A stretch of DNA of 64,000 bases. It comes from Trichomonas vaginalis G3 (Eukaryota; Parabasalia; Trichomonadida; Trichomonadidae). The stretch covers positions 3,381,797-3,445,796 of the forward strand of contig NC_067204.1 in assembly GCF_026262505.1 (NCBI RefSeq), read 5' to 3'. The position numbers and the translations under genes are program-made. The notes beneath the pieces are model-generated. The model made no database searches. It was given only the letters and a program-made list of their open reading frames with translations, and had not been told where the DNA came from. This document shows, piece by piece, positions 26,838 to 36,741 of this stretch. Every line of letters starts with the position of its first letter. Positions within the stretch are counted from its first letter, which is position 1.

Positions 26838-27812
26838 TTAAAAATTTTTAGATGAAGTTTCTGCAAATTTAGACATATAAGGTAATATAAGAGTGATTTG
26901 ATTTGGTTCCATTAAACAAATTTCTGAATAAAAATTGGAATTTTGTATCAGATCAGAATTATGTATTTCGTTTTTAAATGTAATAGTTCCGGAGCCTGAT
27001 TTTGAAATGGAATCAAAATATGAATCAGAAATAGTTAATGTGTAACCTGAATACTGAATATAAAACACACAGCCTGCAGTGTTATTTAAAAATACGCAGT
27101 GATCCACATTAGCACTGTTACTACAGCCAAATAGAACTTGGTCACTGTTAGTTCCGCATTTATTTCCAATAACATTGCAATAAGAAACTGTTTGTATCAA
27201 GTTACCCAAATTAATGCTAAATCTAAGAGATTCACTTCCAGTTTGGTTGTTTTCTCTGAATGTGGAGAAATTACAGTAACCTGAATTTCCTTGCGGTAGA
27301 CTGTACATTGATGAATGTTGAATGCATTTGTTGTAAGTGATGTTGTTATTTTCAAAACGAAGATCACCCCATGCAATATGAAATGTATAATATCCATTTG
27401 ATTCACTTTCTCCGCATTTTGTAACTGAAACTTGAAAAGCGTAGTTTTTACTAGTAGAAGAAGGACTCGACAATTGAAAAAATGACATGCATCGATATGC
27501 TGATATCGATTCTATATAAGAATTTCGTTGCTGGACAAACTGACCGGACTCACGACAGTTATAGCAAACAGAACCACCATCTGTAGTGGATTTGCATCTA
27601 GTAAATGTGTTGTCTTCAAGTAATACGCAGATTTCGTTAGATCTTTGGATATAAATTGCACCTTTTTCTTTACATTCTTCAAAAGTGCAAACAAAAACGT
27701 AATAATTGCTAGAACCAATTGTATTAGAGAATGATGTTCCATCTCTAGTTTGAATAACTTTCGATTTAGTGCCAAAATAGTTATACCAACAGTAGTTTCT
27801 CGCATTTCTCAA
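26838..27812 (-). pseudogene. Beta-helix-like Asn/Cys-rich surface protein family, copy 1
   Basis: A frame of 324 codons rich in Asn, Ser, Cys and Tyr, with repeated turn-like units (GAIYIQRSNEICVLLEDNTF, NNITYNKC, FSTFRENNQT, VDHCVFLNNTAG). This is the look of a right-handed beta-helix, as in trichomonad Pmp-like surface proteins. No in-frame ATG is found before the conserved start; an in-frame stop lies just upstream (TAA, then AATGCATAC). An out-of-frame ATG (AAAATGCATAC) precedes it. So this is probably a 5'-frameshifted or truncated copy. A close paralogue on the other strand is at 61,843-62,811. Confidence 0.6.
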
Positions 27813-28215
27813 TCTTGAATCGAGTTTGTATGCATTTTAATGATTTGTCAAGTTTGCCCAGTTGATAGAAAAGTATTTCTGAATTTCAATTTTACAGTGA
27901 CAATCTTGAAGAATCATTAAAAATCGATAAATTGACAAAAATCTGAAAAAGGAAAAATGTAGGATGCTTTTAAGTTTGTAATATATGGGAACAAGTAATA
28001 TTTACATGGCTAATCTTCCATTCAATTCGTGAATTCAAAATCTCAAATTCAATTTTTCTTTAAATTTAGCCTTGAGATGCATACAAATTTTCCTAAATTC
28101 ATGAATTTCAAAAGTGGCATTGCGATTGGCAAACCCAAATTTTAGCTAAAAGTGACAGGAAAAAAAAACGTTTAGTATTAAAAAAAAAGACCGATGAGAG
28201 CTTCGTTCGAAATAT
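27813..28215. other. Intergenic, no gene seen
   Basis: AT-rich stretch with no gene-like frame. It contains TTCATGAATTTC-type short symmetric pieces and two A runs, nothing I can name. Confidence 0.5.
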
Positions 28216-28277
28216 AGAGGGAACTGAGAATGCGCAACCATTCTCAGGGAATATTGGATGCTATTCCCGTTCCCTCT
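28216..28277 (+). other. Perfect three-way-junction inverted repeat
   Basis: Sixty-two bases that can fold into three perfect stems with no unpaired base at the junction: outer AGAGGGAAC (28,216-28,224) with GTTCCCTCT (28,269-28,277); arm one TGAGAATG with CATTCTCA (28,225-28,246); arm two GGGAAT with ATTCCC (28,247-28,268). It looks like a structured RNA or a cruciform-forming element. No family recognised. Confidence 0.6.
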
Positions 28278-28320
28278 GTATGGAAAATTGAGGTTTTCAA
28301 AGGGAGTTAAAATAATATCA

Positions 28321-29030
28321 AATTTATACTAATTTACTTCAAAATACAAAAGTATTTGACAGCTAAAATTAGTTACTTTAGCAAGCCTATCAATATCCTT
28401 TTGCGATTATTGCTACTTTTTCGAAATAAAAGTAAAAACAAATTTATACTAATTTACTTCAAAATACAAAAGTATTTGACAGCTAAAATTAGTTACTTTA
28501 GCAAGCCTATCAATACCCTTTTACGATTATTGCTACTTTTTCGAAATAAAAGTAAAAACAAATTTATACTAATTTACTTCAAAATACAAAAGTATTTGAC
28601 AGCTAAAATTAGTTACTTTAGCAAGCCTATCAATATCCTTTTACGATTATTGCTACTTTTTCGAAATAAAAGTAAAAACAAATTTATACTAATTTACTTC
28701 AAAATACAAAAGTATTTGACAGCTAAAATTAGTTACTTTAGCAAGCCTATCAATATCCTTTTACGATTATTGCTACTTTTTCGAAATAAAAGTAAAAACA
28801 AATTTATACTAATTTACTTCAAAATACAAAAGTATTTGACAGCTAAAATTAGTTACTTTAGCAAGCCTATCAATATCCTTTTGCGATTATTGCTACTTTT
28901 TCGAAATAAAAGTAAAAACAAATTTATACTAATTTACTTCAAAATACAAAAGTATTTGACAGCTAAAATTAGTTACTTTAGCAAGCCTATCAATACCCTT
29001 TTACGATTATTGCTACTTTTTCGAAATAAA
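28321..29030. repeat. 120-bp satellite, about 5.9 units, with higher-order pattern
   Basis: Nearly identical 120-bp units begin AATTTATACTAATTTACTTC. They differ only at two spots (ATATCC/ATACCC and TTTTGCG/TTTTACG). The variant order is 1-2-3-3-1-2, which suggests a four-unit higher-order repeat of 480 bp. One frame stays open across the array as a hydrophobic 40-residue repeat only because 120 is divisible by three; no start or context supports a gene. Confidence 0.9.
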
Positions 29031-29451
29031 ATAAATTTATTATCAAAAACCTTTTTTTTCTTAGTAAAAATAAACGAAATTTTTTACCTTATGAACTTTT
29101 GATGGAAATATGCAAATTTAAAATAATAAAGAAAGCCGCGAGCGAAGCGATCGGCTTAGTTCGAAGATTTTGATTCAAATCTTTGCTGATCTGTAATTCG
29201 CGGAAGCCGCGAGCGAATCGAGCGGCTTAGGTCTAAGATTTTGATTCAAATCTTTGCTTATATTCCTTAAATTCTTTATGAAACTCGCAACAGTTCCATA
29301 AAAAATTTTAAATTCTAAACTGTCGAAATTACCGATCGGTAATCACACCCTTCACGGGTGTGTCACTTTTACAACTGTGTCACTTTTAGCTAAAATTACC
29401 CCTACTCCTAAGCGGTTGTAGATGAAAAAATTAAGATAAAAGGTGACAATT
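29031..29451. repeat. Intergenic with duplicated AGCCGCGAGCGAAGCGA unit
   Basis: Between the satellite and the START gene. A unit of about 73 bp occurs twice (about 29,132-29,204 and 29,205-29,270), each with AAGCCGCGAGCGAA, GCGGCTTAG and AAGATTTTGATTCAAATCTT. Each contains an inverted pair (AAGATTTTGATTCAAATCTT is near-palindromic). A short ACACCCTTCACGGGTGT hairpin follows at about 29,345. No coding frame. Confidence 0.6.
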
Positions 29452-29458
29452 TCACTTT
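29452..29458 (+). promoter_or_regulatory. Initiator TCACTTT of the START gene
   Basis: A strict trichomonad Initiator; A(+1) at 29,454 gives a 9-nt leader to the ATG at 29,463. Confidence 0.7.
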
Positions 29459-29462
29459 GATA

Positions 29463-30104
29463 ATGTCAATTCCAGCAAATGAAATTGAAGCTCACGAGAA
29501 GCGCCTTCAAGAAGTACTTAAATTATATAATGGCGATCAGTGGAAGCTCTCAAAAGACGATAAAGGCGTAAAATACTACACTGCAAATTATGAAAACAAT
29601 TCATTCAGCATGGTAAAGTCAGTTGTTACAATCCAAGCTCCATATGAGAAGGTTCGCGGCTTACTCATGAAAGCAGAAATTGTTGACAAGGAACATCCAG
29701 CACCAAAAGGCGATGATACAAAAGCAATGTATGTCTTCGATCATGTTGATGATGGACATGATAGCGAATACATGTACTGCTCATATTCATCAGGAACAAG
29801 TCTTGTTGCTGATAGAGAATTCTTAGCTCTGAGAAGACACTACGAAGTTGAAGGAAAAGATGTCTGGCTTCACTGCACACCATTAAACGAGAAGATGAAA
29901 GATGTTGTTCCTCCAAACGTTCGTGGATACATGACTTTTCAAGCAGATATCCTTGAACACGACGAATCCGACAAAAATGCATGCAAATTTACATTCCTTG
30001 TCCATTGTGATCCACTTGGAAAGATACCAGCCTTCGTTTACAATGCTGTTGCCATTTCTCAAGGTGATGCAGCAAAGAAGCTCAGAGAAAGAGCACTTAA
30101 ATAA
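29463..30104 (+). CDS. START-domain lipid-binding protein
   Basis: 213 residues forming essentially one START domain, which holds a lipid in a deep pocket and may transfer it between membranes. Seen: an N-terminal helix (EIEAHEKRLQEVLKLYNGDQ), the strand WKLSKDDKGVKYYTAN, the central segment VADREFLALRRHYEVEGKDVW, and the C-terminal helix (KIPAFVYNAVAISQGDAAKKLRERA) that caps the pocket. The length matches a stand-alone START protein, with no PH or thioesterase domain. The ligand cannot be told from sequence. The start is chosen from the Initiator at 29,452; single exon. Confidence 0.85.
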   Translation: MSIPANEIEAHEKRLQEVLKLYNGDQWKLSKDDKGVKYYTANYENNSFSMVKSVVTIQAPYEKVRGLLMKAEIVDKEHPAPKGDDTKAMYVFDHVDDGHDSEYMYCSYSSGTSLVADREFLALRRHYEVEGKDVWLHCTPLNEKMKDVVPPNVRGYMTFQADILEHDESDKNACKFTFLVHCDPLGKIPAFVYNAVAISQGDAAKKLRERALK

Positions 30105-30177
30105 ATGTTTTATATTTATTTATCTTATACAGCTCATTAAATATTTCTTTTGAATCTATTTTGCTTATCTTATATAA

Positions 30178-30720
30178 TGAATTTAGAAATTGAATTGAAA
30201 CTTACTATGAATAAACAATTGAACAGTCACTTATGGACAACAGCAATATGGAATGAAAACGATATTTATCTAGATAAAACAACTTCAGGATGTATAAAAA
30301 ATTATGAAAGTTTTGGATGCGAATCCATAGAAATGGATAAATCTCAAGTATCTTCATGAAGATGAAAGGATTCTTCTTTGCACCAACTGTATCTGTGACA
30401 TACTATTCAGAATTCATATTAGAAGAAGCGATTATGGCATATATTGTCCACAATAAAGGAGAAGACTTTCTGACAAGATTCTTTAGTATGTAAAACCTTT
30501 GTTCTAAGGTTGCCAATATGTTCTTGGAATCTAACTCAGATGAAAGGATGCATAAGAATATGAAGATCTTGGTTGAGTATAACAGGATTCCGAAAGAATC
30601 TCAGTTTTATGATTATTTTTGAAACGCGAAAGTGAAAAAGCAGTTATTTGGGAATGATATGAATACGTACTTATTTAGGGCAATACATGATCATTCAAAT
30701 GCATACTCATTTCTGTAATT
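30178..30720 (+). pseudogene. Decayed host gene remnant, unknown family
   Basis: Coding-like text begins at MNLEIELKLTMNKQLNSHLW and continues in shifting frames (GFFFAPTVSVTYYSEFILEE, then EDFLTRFF) to about 30,720, with several stops and frame changes. The codon pattern is gene-like, but no family was recognised. The whole 30,105-30,834 gap holds nothing else that I can name. Confidence 0.35.
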
Positions 30721-30834
30721 TAACGTTATGAATAAAAATATGTTGGTGTTAAAAAAATAGTACTAGATGAAGAACTAAAGAACAAACATTTAAACATAAA
30801 AGTATAAAATATATATATTTTTCAAATAATATTG

Positions 30835-32658
30835 TTATAGTGAAGTTAATTTTTCAATTAATTCAATAATTTCTGTGATTTTTGGATGAATAAAATAAAG
30901 ATTATCTATCTTCGGGCCATATGAAACAATCTTCTTCCAGTGTTTCATCTTCTTTGGCGTTGTTAATGGGAAAGGAAACTCAATTGCAGTTTTTACAGCG
31001 TTTAGGACGTGTTGGAATATGGCCTCTATCGTTGTTTGGCTTACAGGAAGCCTTTCCTCGCTCGCGCCGTATATAGTATTAATGATATTTACAAAATAAA
31101 AATTAATTAAACCTTCATTTGTTTCAATATCACTATCCTTCTCAAGCAGCTTATCTAGAACTTGTCCTGCTAATGAATTATCTTCAAAAACAACAACTGC
31201 GTTGAATAAAGCCTGAATTTCTTTTGATGTTTCACATTTTTCAAGGATTTTAGGGATATATTCCTTAGGAAACGCTTTGTCAATTTTATTTATGAGGAAC
31301 ATCCTCGAGAGTTGGTCGCTCAATCCAAGGATATAAAAGATTAATTCGTCAATGTGCATAACTAAACCCATTGCAGCTGCTCGTACTGAAGGAGGAAGCA
31401 TCTTAGAGACTCTGATATATCCTATCAGCGTTTCTCTGCTAACTCCCATCCTGTAGCCATGAGATACAACATACATCAAAAAATCAGTCGATTGGAACTT
31501 GAATGGTGGTGCAAATAGCTTTGCAAAATAATCTGCAGGGAAATCACCTTTCATTATCGTTGCTTTGAGCGTTTCGTAAATTTCTATTTTCATATCTTCG
31601 ATTTCTGCTTCTAAAAACCTTCGAACTGTCTCTACTTTGATGTTAGGAGTGATTCTTCTTAGGAATTCAATAGTAAGAACGCTTCCTCTTGCAAAAGGTT
31701 TTCCAATTTCGATAAATTTTTCAGAACCGGCTTCAATGATGATAATCATGGCTACTTCTTCTTTATCAGCAATATTCTTCAATGTTTCATAATCTTTCTC
31801 GTTGAAACAACGCTTAGCAATTTCAATATTGCATAAATTTTCGTATGTAGTTCCTTTTGAAAATTCATAAGCGAGTTTGGCGGTTGGAACGGTTTCTATG
31901 ATGTAAGCAATAATTTTTGTCGTGTTTTCTGTGATAGGATGAGAAGTATAAAATAATTTCAAGTTTGGAATGAATTGTTCGAATGCCTCACGTGGTATTG
32001 AGTATGATATGGCTTCAAGTGATGATTCCCCTATTTCTTTTATATCACAACTGATGGCAGTTTCGATATAATGATTTATTAAGAAAGAATCGTGTACTTT
32101 TGCAAGCGACATTGATATGTTTGATGATATCCAGCCTGCTGCTGTTTTTATTTCATTTGGATATGTTTCTAGGAATCCTTTTGTCAAATATAACATTTCA
32201 TTAAAATTTGTAACGCAAAACTGGGCAAGTAAAGGTGAATTTAATGGAAAAAACGAAATTGCTGTAAAACGAAGCATCAATCCTTGTAATGGCTGACATT
32301 CTGAAATTAACATGGAACAAACATTTGATAGGTAAGTTGTATCTTCAAGTAATGAAGCTATGACCATAGATATGTAAAGTCTTGGTAAAATATGACGAAA
32401 TGACATTGAATATAAGTAAGCTTTTTTCAGAATTTCTTGTGTATACGTTGGACTATCAAGAACCTTATGCAAAACTTGAAGGTACGGAAGGAATGATGAA
32501 TGGTTTAGCTCGTAGTCTTTGAGAGTTGTAACATAACATAAATTATCAGCCAAATCAAGCGCATGTTTTATCATTACTGTTAAATCTGTGATACCATTCA
32601 ATTTTTCTTCTTCAAATCTACATTTTGACTTGAATTCTTGTGGTGGAATAGCTTTCAT
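30835..32658 (-). CDS. VPS35-like retromer subunit (divergent)
   Basis: 607 residues of alpha-solenoid text. Near the N-terminus it carries the VPS35 hallmarks: HILPRLYISMVIASLL (residues ~89-104, the PRLYL motif that contacts VPS26 in retromer) and CQPLQGLMLRFTAI (residues ~121-134, like the QPLRGLFLR segment). Upstream MIKHALDLADNL and LPYLQVLHKVL fit the first helices. Retromer recycles receptors from endosomes. It is shorter than typical VPS35 (around 800 residues). The start follows an AT-rich leader; no Initiator was noted. Other HEAT-like proteins are possible. Confidence 0.6.
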   Translation of the reverse strand: MKAIPPQEFKSKCRFEEEKLNGITDLTVMIKHALDLADNLCYVTTLKDYELNHSSFLPYLQVLHKVLDSPTYTQEILKKAYLYSMSFRHILPRLYISMVIASLLEDTTYLSNVCSMLISECQPLQGLMLRFTAISFFPLNSPLLAQFCVTNFNEMLYLTKGFLETYPNEIKTAAGWISSNISMSLAKVHDSFLINHYIETAISCDIKEIGESSLEAISYSIPREAFEQFIPNLKLFYTSHPITENTTKIIAYIIETVPTAKLAYEFSKGTTYENLCNIEIAKRCFNEKDYETLKNIADKEEVAMIIIIEAGSEKFIEIGKPFARGSVLTIEFLRRITPNIKVETVRRFLEAEIEDMKIEIYETLKATIMKGDFPADYFAKLFAPPFKFQSTDFLMYVVSHGYRMGVSRETLIGYIRVSKMLPPSVRAAAMGLVMHIDELIFYILGLSDQLSRMFLINKIDKAFPKEYIPKILEKCETSKEIQALFNAVVVFEDNSLAGQVLDKLLEKDSDIETNEGLINFYFVNIINTIYGASEERLPVSQTTIEAIFQHVLNAVKTAIEFPFPLTTPKKMKHWKKIVSYGPKIDNLYFIHPKITEIIELIEKLTSL

Positions 32659-33039
32659 TTTCTTATTTTTTTATTTTCTAAAAAATAATGTCAAATTATT
32701 TACATGTCATAAATTATAAATTGATCAATATTAAAGAATTAAACTCATAATCATTAGGATGACTGATAAGGTAATTAATTTTAGAAGAGAGGGCAAAGAA
32801 AACTTATTATTCTTCAAATTGTCCAAATCAAATTTAAAATAAAAGGATGGACATATTATCAATACTATTTTCTTATGATACCTGACTTCATAGTCAACTG
32901 TATTAACAATATTATCAGTTCAAATTAATGTTTGATGAATGAAAATCGAGGATCTGGTGGATAATTCTATGCCATAAAAAGGTTAGTCCAAATTATATAG
33001 AATCAGCTGATTTAAAGATTTCGGATATCAAATTGTCAC
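32659..33039. other. Intergenic between VPS35-like and PDI-like genes
   Basis: A divergent promoter region of about 440 bases (to 33,100), AT-rich, no frame. The last 60 bases hold three ATCTGACRA motifs, listed separately. Confidence 0.5.
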
Positions 33040-33091
33040 ATCTGACAATTTAATTGAGTCAATCTGACGATGAATTGAGACGATCTGACAA
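33040..33091 (+). promoter_or_regulatory. Three ATCTGACRA motifs spaced 21-22 bp
   Basis: Copies at 33,040-33,048, 33,062-33,070 and 33,083-33,091, all in the same orientation, about two helical turns apart, ending 9 bases before the ATG at 33,101. No TCA Initiator is present for this gene, so these may replace or complement it. Confidence 0.45.
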
Positions 33092-33100
33092 ATTTGTAAA

Positions 33101-34810
33101 ATGTTCTCTGTTTTTTTGGGATTATGTATGAGCACTTATGTTCCATACTCAGAAACAGCTTACATGATATTCGATTCCTATACAGACAGACAGTTTGGTG
33201 CTGTTCTTAAACGCCACCAATTAGTTGTTGCCTTATTTATCAACATGTCCGCTGATGGTGTTCATGCTTACATCGATGAATTCTCCAAATTACCAACTAT
33301 TTTCTTAGAAGATGTCAAATTCTGTGCTCTTCAATCAGATAAAGCCAAGAGATTAACTCGTCAATACGCTACTTACTTACCACAAGTCTCTTTCTTTGTT
33401 AGCGGTGAACTTTCATACTCCATACCATTCCCCTCAACTGAAGTTGAGCTTTTGGCCGCAGTTGACGTCTTCCTTCGCCCAACATTACCAACATTTAACG
33501 ATAAGCAGCAGGTCTACTCCGCATTCGGTGAGACAGCATACACTCTCATTTCTCCACCAGCTCTCGTATCCAAAGGCCGCGATTACGTCGTTTCTGTTGC
33601 TGATAACGTTGGATCTTTCAATGTCATTGCTGCAACACCAGAAACACTCAAGTCCATGGGCTACAGTGGCGAGAAGATCTGCATCTACCGCAAGAGTGAC
33701 AAAGTTATCAAAGAAGTTAAAGATCATAAGGAATTTTTAGCTGCTACACGTCCATCCTTCTATCCTAAGTTCGATATGGAACTTCTTAAGAACATCGAAG
33801 GCTTTGTTGGCCTTCTTTGCGTTGAAGAATCTGCTACAAAAGAACAAAAAGAGAAATTGGCCGATCTCGGTACAAAATACGACAATTTAACCTTCGGAAT
33901 CATCAACAATGAAGAACTCGATGACGTTCATATCATGACAAAAGGAAAAACAAGACAATTCCCATGTTTCCTTCTTCTTTCAATGGAATACTACGTCTAC
34001 TTCCCAGTTAAACCATTCGATGCTAACATTGAACAACACGTATCCGATTGCGCCAACAAAAGGATAGATGTAATTTATCCTTCGGAAGAAGTCCCTACGA
34101 AGCAGGATGATCCATACGCGATCAAAGTAGTCGGATCTAATTACGAAGAGTTCGTTACTGATAAGAATTGCGACGTTGTTATGTTCTACATCGGATCTGA
34201 CAAAGATGGATTAAGATCTGCCCATAAAATCGCCAAATACGTGAAGAAGAATAATATCCAGGACATAAAGGTTGGATATATCATCACAACTCTCAATTCT
34301 TGCAAGGATCATTTCCCAAGATTAGTTTTCCAGCCACAGATCAACATTTTCCCGAAGAATGATAAGTCCCCAGATTATCTCCTTTACTCCGCACCAACAG
34401 TTTACGGAATTCTTGAAGGAATCAAGAAATTCTCAAATTCAAACATAACTGTTAACGCTTCCACCTTCAGATTCTCTCTAGAGCTCAAGTACATGGTAGA
34501 TCTCCTCCAGGATCTCGACGAATTGTTGCCAGCTGATAGAGCTTCTGCTGAAGAATACATTTTGCAGAGAGGACAAACTCTTGGATTCGGAAACAACTTG
34601 GATATCGTTATCAACGCTATCTACAACGCTGCTGGTGGCCTCGTGGCCGGTTATGACGATTCAAGATTTATTTCTGAATTCGAACACGATTCTGACGAAT
34701 TTGTCGAACCAGATGTTGAAGAAGAACTCGTCAGACAGACATATCCTGAAAGACATCCACACAGAGGACAAAGAAGTTCTCATCATAGAAGACACTCAAG
34801 ATATAACTAA
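33101..34810 (+). CDS. PDI-like protein with thioredoxin folds lacking CxxC
   Basis: 569 residues. A hydrophobic N-terminus (MFSVFLGLCMS) could be a signal peptide. Residues ~39-112 read as a thioredoxin fold (VALFINMSAD, DVKFCALQSDKAKRLTRQYA, LPQVSFFVSGE with the cis-Pro position). Residues ~337-415 read like a PDI a' domain (YAIKVVGSNYEEFVTDKNCDVVMFYIG), but the CxxC active site is replaced by SDKDG. So it is probably a redox-inactive chaperone-type PDI relative of the ER. The C-terminus is acidic, then His/Arg-rich (HHRRHSRYN), with no KDEL. The last ~40 bases of gene and 3' flank are duplicated at 34,886. Confidence 0.6.
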   Translation: MFSVFLGLCMSTYVPYSETAYMIFDSYTDRQFGAVLKRHQLVVALFINMSADGVHAYIDEFSKLPTIFLEDVKFCALQSDKAKRLTRQYATYLPQVSFFVSGELSYSIPFPSTEVELLAAVDVFLRPTLPTFNDKQQVYSAFGETAYTLISPPALVSKGRDYVVSVADNVGSFNVIAATPETLKSMGYSGEKICIYRKSDKVIKEVKDHKEFLAATRPSFYPKFDMELLKNIEGFVGLLCVEESATKEQKEKLADLGTKYDNLTFGIINNEELDDVHIMTKGKTRQFPCFLLLSMEYYVYFPVKPFDANIEQHVSDCANKRIDVIYPSEEVPTKQDDPYAIKVVGSNYEEFVTDKNCDVVMFYIGSDKDGLRSAHKIAKYVKKNNIQDIKVGYIITTLNSCKDHFPRLVFQPQINIFPKNDKSPDYLLYSAPTVYGILEGIKKFSNSNITVNASTFRFSLELKYMVDLLQDLDELLPADRASAEEYILQRGQTLGFGNNLDIVINAIYNAAGGLVAGYDDSRFISEFEHDSDEFVEPDVEEELVRQTYPERHPHRGQRSSHHRRHSRYN

Positions 34811-34926
34811 TAAAAAAATCTTTTTTACTTAAACTAACATGCTTTTTCCGAAAATGATAGATTAGTATTTATATGTATTATAGGGCACTCAAGATATAAC
34901 TAATAAAAAAATCTTTTTTACTTAAT
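34793..34926. repeat. Duplicated 3' end of the PDI-like gene
   Basis: CACTCAAGATATAACTAATA followed by AAAAAATCTTTTTTACTTAA occurs at about 34,793-34,834 and again at about 34,885-34,926. The copy covers the last codons, stop and likely polyadenylation region. The second copy leads straight into the TTAA MITE. Confidence 0.75.
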
Positions 34927-35141
34927 TATGCACTTACCACTTTTTGACATTTTCTCAATTTTTTTGACACTCAAGCTTTATTACCCAATTTTCGATGGTC
35001 AAGGTTAATATTTTCGGTCGGGAAAAAGTAATTGTAAATCGTTATATAGCGCCTAATATGACGACTATACATTTATGCTGTTAAAAGAAAGATATATTGA
35101 TTTTAAAAGAGCATGTCAAAAAGTGGTAAGTGCACCCTTAA
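34922..35141. mobile_element. 220-bp MITE with TTAA ends
   Basis: The ends TTAATTATGCACTTACC and GGTAAGTGCACCCTTAA, extended inward by ACTTTTTGACAT and its complement, form inverted repeats of about 30 bp. TTAA lies at both ends. The terminal sequence GCACTTAC is shared with the MITEs at 26,617 and 35,138. Confidence 0.7.
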
Positions 35142-35202
35142 GGATTCACGCCAGTTATTAAAAATTTGAATTAAAGTCAGATGGGTGTAAGTGCAGCCTT
35201 AA
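35138..35202. mobile_element. 65-bp TTAA-ended fragment overlapping the ankyrin stop
   Basis: TTAAGGATTCACGCCAGTTA...AAAGTCAGATGGGTG and GTAAGTGCAGCCTTAA: an inverted relative of the left part of the MITE at 26,617. Its right TTAA supplies the stop codon of the minus-strand ankyrin gene (stop at 35,199-35,201). Confidence 0.6.
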
Positions 35203-36717
35203 TGATCAATATTTTGTTCATTAATATTTACACTATGTGAAATAAGAGATTTAATATTACTTGTTGCAATATCAAGAGCGGTTTTCCCATTATTATCTTT
35301 TTCATTGATATTGATACCATGTGAAATAAGAAGTTCGGCTGTTTCTTTTCTATTATTCCATGCTGCATAATGAAGAGCAGTTTTTCCATTATTATCTTTT
35401 TCATTAATATTTATACCATGTGAAATAAGAAGTTCGGCTGTTTCTTTTCTATTATTCCATGCTGCACAATGAAGAGCGGTTTTTCCATTATTATCTTTTT
35501 CATTGATATTTATACCATGTGAAATAAGAAGTTCGGCTGTTTCTTTTCTATTATTCCATGCTGCACAATGAAGAGCATTTTGTCCGTTAATATCTTTTTC
35601 ATTGATATTGATACCATGTGAAATAAGAAGTTCGGCCATTTCTTTACAATTATATTTTACTGCAATATGAAGAGCAGTTTCTCCTTCTTGATCTTTTTCA
35701 TTGATATTTGCACCATGTGAAATAAGAAGTTCGGCTGTTTCTTTACAATTATAACGTGCTGCATTATGAAGGGCGGTTTTCCCACTATTATCTTTTTCAT
35801 TGATATTTATACCATTTGATAGGAAATATTCACAAAGAGATGGAATATTAAACATCGCCGAATTAATAAAGCATTCGTCAATATCATTAGTTTGATCGAA
35901 ATATACGAAAAATGATTCTAGATTACAATACCATCCACAATAATCTAAATCAATCTCTAAATTATATTCATTCATCAAGAATGTAACAAAATCTATGTTG
36001 TGTGAAATAATTGCATATTCCATGCATTTTTCATTTGGTGTTTGATATTTCAAACATTCACTCATGATTTCATGATTTCCTCCTAAAAATGAAAATCTAA
36101 GACATGTTTCTGTTATTTCTGAGCTGAATTTCGTTCTTAAGAATTTGAAACAATCAACTGCTCCATGGTAACAACATAATTCAAGTAATGAATATCCTTC
36201 GTAAGAATCTGGATATAAACTACTGTTAAGTGTTTGATCTTTATCAAAATCTTCTATCTCTGTGAATGATATGAATCTTTCTAAGTCATTATACATAATT
36301 GCTCTGTAAATCGTATTTTCTGTATGAATGTCTAAATTTTCTGAGTCAAGTCTTCCGTAAGTAATAGAATTGTCTAATTTATATCCATATTCTTTATAAA
36401 ACAGGAAGTTTGAAATAGATTTCGCTTCGTAGGCCTCTTCCACATGGTAATCATCAGATATGAGTTTGGCAAGAGATAAATATGACTTTGTATAGCGATT
36501 ATTATACGGAATTATATTTAAAATATCTTCCATAATCTTTGTTGGTGGGTATTTCTTTGAATCAATCAAGTTTATTTTGGATCTTTTTGTAAATTTCTTT
36601 TAATTCTTCTTCTTTGTCCGTTTTCAGCTGATACAACGCAATATATGAATCAATGTAGTATTTATATATACTTCGCAGTTCGCTAAATTTATTTGGATGA
36701 ATGTCTTGTTCCGACAT
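35199..36717 (-). pseudogene. Ankyrin-repeat/DUF3447 protein, one frameshift near its 5' end
   Basis: The N-terminus typical of this trichomonad family (MSEQDIHPNKFSELRSIYKY) starts at 36,717 and runs 51 codons to a stop at 36,562. The main frame (from about 36,569) continues with IDSKKYPPTKIMEDILNIIP. So one frame change near 36,565-36,575 separates them; it could be a real break or a sequence error. The rest has a DUF3447 region and about seven ankyrin repeats near the consensus DNNGKTALHCAAWNNRKETA, the last five almost identical, which suggests recent repeat expansion. Ankyrin repeats mediate protein binding. The stop is provided by a MITE end, and a Maverick end lies 24 bp upstream of the ATG. 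Confidence 0.75.
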
Positions 36718-36730
36718 CAATAATTAGTAG

Positions 36731-36737
36731 TATATGA
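36731..36737 (-). promoter_or_regulatory. Initiator TCATATA of the ankyrin gene
   Basis: On the minus strand TCATATA with A(+1) at 36,735 gives an 18-nt leader to the ATG at 36,717. The end of Maverick B begins only five bases upstream of it, at 36,742. Confidence 0.65.
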
Positions 36738-36741
36738 GTGC

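Noticed and set aside
28356-29102. Open frame of 248 codons across the 120-bp satellite
   Set aside because: It is open only because the repeat length is a multiple of three; no promoter or gene context, and the units are nearly identical at all codon positions.
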